Source: an uncultured Acidobacteriia bacterium (GTDB lineage: Bacteria; Acidobacteriota; Terriglobia; Bryobacterales; Bryobacteraceae). Taken from it: a stretch of 59,510 nucleotides of DNA. The position numbers and the translations under genes were made by a program. Positions 54,478 to 59,510 of the stretch are shown in pieces. Positions within the stretch are counted from its first letter, which is position 1, and every line of letters begins with the position of its first letter. Below the pieces are notes generated by a model, which did no database searches, was not told the DNA's origin, and worked only from the letters and a program-made list of their open reading frames with translations. Location of the stretch: contig CAIXXM010000044.1 in NCBI GenBank assembly GCA_903923395.1, positions 1 through 59,510 of the forward strand. The letters are read 5' to 3'.

Positions 54478-55809
54478 TTGCATACCTCCCGTTCCCAAAC
54501 GCTCCTGTTGTTCGGTTTTGGCGGTTTGTTGTTGCTGATGTTCGCGCTCGGCGGCAGTGCCACTCTTTTCCTGCGCCGCGCCGCGATGGAGAATGAGCGC
54601 ATCCGCCTGGAGGATGCCGACCGGAACCGCAGCCTGGAACGCCTCCGCTCCAGTATCTTTCTCGCGGGCACACACGTCCGCGATTACCTCCTCGATCAAA
54701 ATAATCCTCCCTCCAAAGCGCACCTCAATGGCTTCCTTGGCGAGGCCCGCACCCTGAGGGAAAGTCTTGCCAAGTGCCTCCGTGGACTTCCTGCCACATC
54801 ATTTGATTCGGAAGGCTATCTGGCTCTTCTCTCCGATGTCTTCGAATGGCCGGAAACAGAACGCGTAGCACGCCGGTACTCCTTCGCGCAAACTATTCTG
54901 CTGCCGCGTCGTCTGCAGTTACTGGCGCAGGCCGACCAGTTACAAACTTTGAGCGAACGCCAATCCGAAAAGAACAGCCACAGCGTCGGCACACTGCTCT
55001 CCACTTATCGAACGGAATTGGGTATCCTGCTCGCGTTAACTGTGCTGCTTGGTATCTTTCTCGCGAGCACCACACTCCGGCGTCTCTTGCGTCTGGAAGC
55101 AGAATCCAACGCACGCCTGGACACCGCACTCCGGGCGCGGTCAGAAATGGAAAGGCTTTCCGCCGAACTGGTGACCGCACAGGAAACCGAACGTCAGAAG
55201 ATATCGAGAGATCTCCATGACGAAGTGGGGCAGAAGCTCTACGCAGCCTTGCTTACTTTGGGTCATCTGCGGTCTTCGGTGGCGAACGGGGAGCGTGACG
55301 CTGCCGTGTTGCAGATGGACAAGCTCTCGGAAATAACTTCTCAAACCGCGGCCGGTGTGCGGGACCTTGCTCTGCTGCTGCGGCCTTCCATGTTGGATGA
55401 TCTCGGCTTGATTCCCGCGTTGAAGTGGCTCGCCAGAGAAGCCACACGCACCCGTCCCATCCCGGTGGAAGTCGTGGTGGATGAATTCACAGAGGATCTG
55501 CCGGAGGAGCTGCGCACCTGTGTTTACCGGGTGGTGCAGGAGGCGGTCCATAACGCCGAGCGCCATTCCCATGGACGAGGGATTCTCGTGGAACTCCGCC
55601 AAACCGCTGCCGGTATTGACTTTGTCATCGCCGATGACGGGCTTGGTTTTGATCCTGTCACAGAATCGGGCCTGGGCCTGCTCGGAATGCAGGAACGGGT
55701 GCTGCGGTTTGGCGGCACCATGAATATCGAAGCCGCGCCGGGGCGGGGAACCAGACTGCGTTTCCACTTACCCCACAGTCATGAAATGAGCCCTTTGCGA
55801 ACGGCATAG
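54478..55809 (+). CDS. Sensor histidine kinase, NarX/DegS type (HisKA_3)
   Basis: A 443-residue kinase. A TTG at 54478 (HTSRSQTLLLFGFGG) is the first usable start after an in-frame TAA at 54469. GATAAT at 54467-54472 lies only five bases before it, so the message could be leaderless (inference). Membrane helices are at about 8-32 and 180-198 and enclose a periplasmic sensor of about 145 residues. The phosphorylated His247 is in ISRDLHDEVGQKL. The ATP-binding part reads RVVQEAVHNAERHSHG, ADDGLGFDP and GLLGMQERV. It converges on and overlaps (31 bases) the NarL-type regulator gene, its likely partner. Confidence 0.92.
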   Translation: MHTSRSQTLLLFGFGGLLLLMFALGGSATLFLRRAAMENERIRLEDADRNRSLERLRSSIFLAGTHVRDYLLDQNNPPSKAHLNGFLGEARTLRESLAKCLRGLPATSFDSEGYLALLSDVFEWPETERVARRYSFAQTILLPRRLQLLAQADQLQTLSERQSEKNSHSVGTLLSTYRTELGILLALTVLLGIFLASTTLRRLLRLEAESNARLDTALRARSEMERLSAELVTAQETERQKISRDLHDEVGQKLYAALLTLGHLRSSVANGERDAAVLQMDKLSEITSQTAAGVRDLALLLRPSMLDDLGLIPALKWLAREATRTRPIPVEVVVDEFTEDLPEELRTCVYRVVQEAVHNAERHSHGRGILVELRQTAAGIDFVIADDGLGFDPVTESGLGLLGMQERVLRFGGTMNIEAAPGRGTRLRFHLPHSHEMSPLRTA

Positions 55810-56423
55810 AGAATAAGTTCCGGCAGGTTATGGACGCCTAACTTCTGGAAGATATTGTTCCGGTGCGTCTCCACCGTGGCAACACTGATGAACAAAGCCT
55901 CCGCCGTATCGCGGTTTGATCGCCCGGAGATCAGTGACTGCATGATCTCTTTCTCCCGCAGACTGAGAAGATCATAGCTGTCCTCCACACCCTTCCGGCG
56001 CATCTCCGCGATATGTTCCTCCATCAGGACCTGGCGGATTTCCGGACTGAAGTAAGTCTTGCCCTGCGCCACGGAGCGCACTGCGCCGATGACTTCCTTG
56101 TCAGTGGAGGTCTTCAGAAGATAGCCGCTTGCGCCCGCGTTGAGAGCACGCAGGACATAGGCTTCGTCAGAGTGCATGCTGACGATGATGATGGCGGCAC
56201 CCGGCATGCGTTCCCGGATCTTCCGGGCGGCATCCGGACCGGTGAGCCGGGGCATCGCGACATCCAGAAGAATGACATCCGGCCTCAGTTGGACGGCCAT
56301 CTCCACGGCCTCAATGCCATTACCGGCTTCACCCACTGTCAAGAACTCCCCATCCTGTTCGAGCAGCGTCCGCAGCCCCTGCCGGATCAGTGGATGGTCG
56401 TCTGCGATCAGGACGCGGATCAC
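55779..56423 (-). CDS. NarL/FixJ-family response regulator of the efflux operon
   Basis: A 214-residue regulator. The receiver domain has the acidic pair Asp8-Asp9 (LIADDHPLI), phosphoacceptor Asp54 (ILLDVAMPRL) and lysine in YLLKTSTDKE. The LuxR-type helix-turn-helix lies at about 148-205 (LSLREKEIMQSLISGRSNRD, VATVETHRNNIFQKLGVHNL). Its start overlaps the TolC gene stop (ATGA, 56420-56423), so it is the last gene of the RND-TolC operon and probably regulates it in response to the convergent kinase. Confidence 0.94.
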   Translation of the reverse strand: MIRVLIADDHPLIRQGLRTLLEQDGEFLTVGEAGNGIEAVEMAVQLRPDVILLDVAMPRLTGPDAARKIRERMPGAAIIIVSMHSDEAYVLRALNAGASGYLLKTSTDKEVIGAVRSVAQGKTYFSPEIRQVLMEEHIAEMRRKGVEDSYDLLSLREKEIMQSLISGRSNRDTAEALFISVATVETHRNNIFQKLGVHNLPELILYAVRKGLIS

Positions 56424-57691
56424 TTTGGCGCCCCCGTTTGATAGTCAAGCACGCTGCGCTGCAAGCTGTACTCAAAACCAGCGCTTGTATTGGCCAATTG
56501 CGCCGAGGTCAGATTCAATTGCGCCTGGCTGAGTTCCACAATGGAGCCGAGCCCCAGATCATAGCGCGCCTGTGCCAACTGCATGGATTGCGACGCCTGA
56601 TCCAGAAGTTCCACAGTAAGTGCCAGCCGTTGGTATGCCGCTGATGCATTGAGAAACGCGACATCGACATCACGTGCGATCCGGTTCTCAATGGCATGCA
56701 GCACTTGCTCGGCGGCCTGGGCGCGGTACTCCGCTTCCGTGCGCCGTGCACTGAAGAGATGCCCGTTGAGTACCGGGATATTGACGTTGACGCCCGCGGC
56801 AAGGTACCGCCCATGGAGTGCCGCCTCATGTGCGGGGACTCCGCCACCGGCACCGACAGCACTGATGGTCGGCAGCGCGAGATCCTTCTCCGCAGTGGTG
56901 AATTTCTTCGCACTTTCCACTTCCGCGCGGGCGCTGAGCAACTCGGGACGCCGTTGGCGCGAAAGTTCGATAAGCGGCCGCACTTCATTCGGCGGAGCAC
57001 CTGTAACAGGGACTGCTTCCAGAGCAAAGGTTCGCGCCTCGCGATAGCCCAGGGCATTCGACAATTCCGCCTCAGCCGCTTTCAGTGCGTTCTCTGCGTC
57101 TAACTCCAGTAGTCTGGCTTCTGACAGGTTTACCTTCGCGAAAGTAACATCCAGGGTGGACTTCAATTTCGCGTTCGCCAGTGCTTCCGCCTGGTCCGCC
57201 ACAAGTTGGCGGGCCTTGACGGTCTCTTTCGCTACATTGACCACTGCTGCGGCCCGCAGAGCGGAGAAGTAAGCCCGGTCCACCTGCAATACGATATCTG
57301 CACGCGTTGCCTTTGCCAGCTGATTTCTGGCCTCTGCCCGCAGCCGCGCACTCGCGGCGAGGTTGGATGTACGCCCGAAGTCTGTGATCAACTGACTTAC
57401 TGTGGCACCGGCAGCCAGACGGTCATACACCGTCGAGTTATTCAAGCCACCTGCGGAGATATTGCTGAAAGGTACTGAGGCAACTCCCGTCACACTGCCC
57501 GTCAAGGTAGGAAACAAAGTCGACCGGACTTCCAAAGTAACTTGATTCGCCGCAGCGGCATCCAGAAAGGCTGCGCTGACCGAAGGGTTGTTCTTCAGTG
57601 CCACCGCCTCCGCTTCCGCGAGGGTCAACTTGACTGGCTCCTGGGCCGACAGACATACCGGGAGCAGCAACATCAACCATTGGATTCTCAT
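56420..57691 (-). CDS. TolC-family outer membrane channel of the RND pump
   Basis: A 423-residue exported protein (signal MRIQWLMLLLPVCLSAQ). Two outer-membrane-efflux repeats can be seen. The first begins LTLAEAEAVALKNNPSVSAA (about 22-42) with helix ADIVLQVDRAYFSALRAAAV. The second includes PLIELSRQRRPELLSARAEV (about 240-260) with ARDVDVAFLNASAAYQRLAL and ends LGSIVELSQAQLNLTSAQLA. It is shorter than the TolC-type channel at 3045 (604 residues). It overlaps the RND gene upstream (57688-57691) and the regulator downstream by four bases each, so it surely serves this pump. Confidence 0.93.
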   Translation of the reverse strand: MRIQWLMLLLPVCLSAQEPVKLTLAEAEAVALKNNPSVSAAFLDAAAANQVTLEVRSTLFPTLTGSVTGVASVPFSNISAGGLNNSTVYDRLAAGATVSQLITDFGRTSNLAASARLRAEARNQLAKATRADIVLQVDRAYFSALRAAAVVNVAKETVKARQLVADQAEALANAKLKSTLDVTFAKVNLSEARLLELDAENALKAAEAELSNALGYREARTFALEAVPVTGAPPNEVRPLIELSRQRRPELLSARAEVESAKKFTTAEKDLALPTISAVGAGGGVPAHEAALHGRYLAAGVNVNIPVLNGHLFSARRTEAEYRAQAAEQVLHAIENRIARDVDVAFLNASAAYQRLALTVELLDQASQSMQLAQARYDLGLGSIVELSQAQLNLTSAQLANTSAGFEYSLQRSVLDYQTGAPK

Positions 57692-59510
57692 GCTGCACTC
57701 TCCTTGCGGCCATAGACCAGCGTATATGCCGCGGGTACCACGAATACGGTAAGCATGGCGGAAACACCAACACCTCCGCAGATCGCGCGCGCCAGTGGCG
57801 CATAGGCTTCACTGCCTTCCCCCAGTTTCATTGCCATCGGCAACAGTCCGATCACCGTCGCCAGTGAAGTCATCAATACAGGACGCAAACGGACTCGCGC
57901 TGCTCTGGCCACCGCCTGCCGCACATTCAGGCCTTCCTTCTGCAATTGCTTGGTGAATTCCACGATGAGAATACTGTCAGAAACGGATATGCCGACCATC
58001 ATGACGATACCCATCAGCGACATAACATTGAGAGTTGTACCGGTAAGCCAGAGAGTCAGCAGCACGCCCGTGATGCCCGGCGGCAGCGCGAGCAGAATCA
58101 AGACCGGATCCAGAAAGGACCGGAATTGCGCCGTGATCACGAGGAACAACAGCACCACGGACATGATCAATCCGAACCCGAAGCTCTGAAACGACGTTCT
58201 CATCCCCTGTACCGAGCCCCGCAAGTTGATTCGCAGGCCATCTGGAATCTTAGTCTTCGCCACTAACTGATCAATCCTGTCGGCAACGTGCCCGAGATCT
58301 TCATTTTCTGTCTGCACAAAGATATCCGTGATCCGCCGGAGTTGGTAGTGATCCACTTCCGTGGGCGACAGGAAGCGGGTGACCTCACTCACCATGTCGA
58401 GTCGCGTGGCGCCATTCTCATGACCGGAATGCAGCGGAATGGCCCGAAGGTCCGGCAGCGAAGTAATCTGCGCCTCAGGGTATTGGACGGTCAACATATA
58501 GTCATTACCTGATTTCGGGTCGATCCAGTAACTCGGCGCAATCATCGCGTTCGATGTGAGCGCAGTAATAACGTTGTTCACCACTTCGTGTTGCGATAAT
58601 CCCATTTGCCCGGCGCGCTCCCGGTTAATATCCAGGCGCAATGAGGGATAATCGAGATCCTGCGGGATATAGACATCACTGGTATTCGGAATGTTGCGGA
58701 TCTCCCGTGCAAGCCGCTGTGCCAGTTCATAACCCGCCTTCACATTGGACCCGGAAACCTGCACGTCAATGGGAGCGGGAAGTCCGAGATTCAGCACGGC
58801 ATCCACCAGGCCGCCGGATTGGAAGTAGGCACTCAATTGCGGAAGTTCCCGGGCAATCCGCTTGCGGATGCGATTCATGTATTCGTAACTGCCGGTCTCA
58901 TGATCTTCCTTCAAACTAGCCTGAACCACGGAAGTGTGCGGCGCCGAATTGGAGGAGTAGATCGCCGAGATATCGGTATTGATGCCGATGTTCGAGACAA
59001 TCACATTCAGGTCATGGGGCGGGACTTCTTCGCGGATGATTTGTTCCACCTTTTTCACATCTTCATTTGTGTTTTCAATCTTCGTCCCCGTGGGTGACTT
59101 GAGGCTGATGACGAACTGCCCGGCATCCGTACGCGGGAAAAAGGAAACGCCCAACAGGGGGAAGATGGCAAGGCTCACGCCGAACAATACAAAAAGGCCC
59201 ACCATGACCATCACAGGGGCTTTCAACACGCCCGCGATGAGATAGTCATAGCCGTTCAACAGCTTTTCGAATTGCCGGTTAAACCATTTGTTGAAACTGC
59301 CTCCGATGCTGGGCTTGTGTTCGGGATGGTGCTGTCCGTGGGGCGATTTGATAAAGCGCGCACAGAACAGTGGCACCACCGTCATGGCCACAACGTAGGA
59401 GGCGAAGAGTGACAGCACAACAGCGAGCGCCAGGGCTTGAAAGAGGAACCGGCTGACACCAAATAGGAAGGTGACAGGGAAGAAGACAAGAACCACAACC
59501 ACAACAACAA
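57688..59510 (-). CDS. RND efflux pump inner membrane subunit (5' end off window)
   Basis: About 607 codons of the C-terminal part of an RND transporter (usual length about 1030-1070) run from beyond the right edge to 57688. Visible parts are the membrane block with VVVLVFFPVTFLFGVSRFLF, the second porter loop, and the C-terminal membrane half (LVITAQFRSFLDPVLILLAL, GIVMMVGISVSDSILIVEFT, ARVRLRPVLMTSLATVIGLL). In this half the glycine-rich GISVSDSILIV segment matches the HAE-1/ACR type. There is a soluble loop at about 95-300. No adaptor gene is in the window; it may lie upstream, beyond the edge. It heads the visible operon RND-TolC-regulator. Confidence 0.93.
   Translation of the reverse strand, partial: VVVVVVLVFFPVTFLFGVSRFLFQALALAVVLSLFASYVVAMTVVPLFCARFIKSPHGQHHPEHKPSIGGSFNKWFNRQFEKLLNGYDYLIAGVLKAPVMVMVGLFVLFGVSLAIFPLLGVSFFPRTDAGQFVISLKSPTGTKIENTNEDVKKVEQIIREEVPPHDLNVIVSNIGINTDISAIYSSNSAPHTSVVQASLKEDHETGSYEYMNRIRKRIARELPQLSAYFQSGGLVDAVLNLGLPAPIDVQVSGSNVKAGYELAQRLAREIRNIPNTSDVYIPQDLDYPSLRLDINRERAGQMGLSQHEVVNNVITALTSNAMIAPSYWIDPKSGNDYMLTVQYPEAQITSLPDLRAIPLHSGHENGATRLDMVSEVTRFLSPTEVDHYQLRRITDIFVQTENEDLGHVADRIDQLVAKTKIPDGLRINLRGSVQGMRTSFQSFGFGLIMSVVLLFLVITAQFRSFLDPVLILLALPPGITGVLLTLWLTGTTLNVMSLMGIVMMVGISVSDSILIVEFTKQLQKEGLNVRQAVARAARVRLRPVLMTSLATVIGLLPMAMKLGEGSEAYAPLARAICGGVGVSAMLTVFVVPAAYTLVYGRKESAA

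Noticed and set aside
51064-54723. Minus-strand open frame of 1219 codons opposite the TonB-dependent receptor gene
   Set aside because: The plus strand has signal peptide, CarboxypepD_reg, plug and terminal Phe. The antisense product has no recognisable domain and is a frame left open by codon bias.
1-59510. Insertion sequences, tRNA/rRNA genes, CRISPR arrays, origin or attachment sites
   Set aside because: No transposase, integrase, cloverleaf, regular spaced repeat or DnaA-box cluster was seen while reading both strands.

Overview
The window looks like a chromosomal segment of an acidobacterium, most likely from the Bryobacter/Solibacter branch (inference from gene content; no marker-gene search was possible). 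Pointers are two loci of DUF1549/DUF1553 planctomycete-type cytochrome proteins with a DUF1501 partner, an Oar-like TonB-dependent receptor with an N-terminal carboxypeptidase-regulatory domain, a PEP-CTERM protein, a methyltransferase with a Solibacter-type C-terminal beta domain, many secreted hydrolases, moderately high GC and frequent GTG/TTG starts. I see no mobile element, tRNA, rRNA or CRISPR array. Genes are packed tightly: no gap between genes reaches 300 bases, and six of seven convergent gene pairs overlap at their 3' ends.

Left part (1-12.8 kb). A partial DUF1549/DUF1553 cytochrome gene runs off the left edge. Divergent from it is a compact six-gene operon: a CecR-type TetR regulator, a TolC-type outer membrane channel, an HlyD-type adaptor, a double-NBD ABC ATPase and two ABC-2 permeases. 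Four of its five junctions are clear ATGA or GTGA overlaps. The layout matches the enterobacterial cecR-ybhGFSR drug-efflux operon with a channel gene added. A palindrome just before the regulator is the likely operator. Next come a GAF-GAF-ANTAR protein and two small proteins of unknown function.

Middle (12.8-36 kb). This holds a seven-heme/TPR lipoprotein, an MFS transporter and a PEP-CTERM trypsin-like protein. A four-gene operon under a good sigma-70-type promoter follows (DUF1501, PPC-domain protein, DUF1549/DUF1553 protein, cytochrome-WD40 protein); it probably makes an exported assembly of unknown function. Then come an ABC exporter fused to a cyclic-nucleotide-binding domain with degenerate ATPase motifs, an M20 peptidase, a penicillin-acylase-family enzyme, an RlmA-like methyltransferase, and a minus-strand operon of methyltransferase, beta-helix protein and DinB protein.

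Right part (34.7-59.5 kb). A membrane glycosyltransferase overlaps an M14 carboxypeptidase. A two-component pair follows whose response regulator carries a -1 frameshift in an A tract. After it come an acyltransferase/LolA-like group, a homoserine dehydrogenase-FAH pair, a solitary nuoB, a creatininase-family protein, enoyl-CoA hydratase-ribH-nusB, lepA and the large TonB-dependent receptor. The last block is an RND pump (cut by the right edge), a TolC channel and a NarL-type regulator in one operon, converging on their probable sensor kinase.
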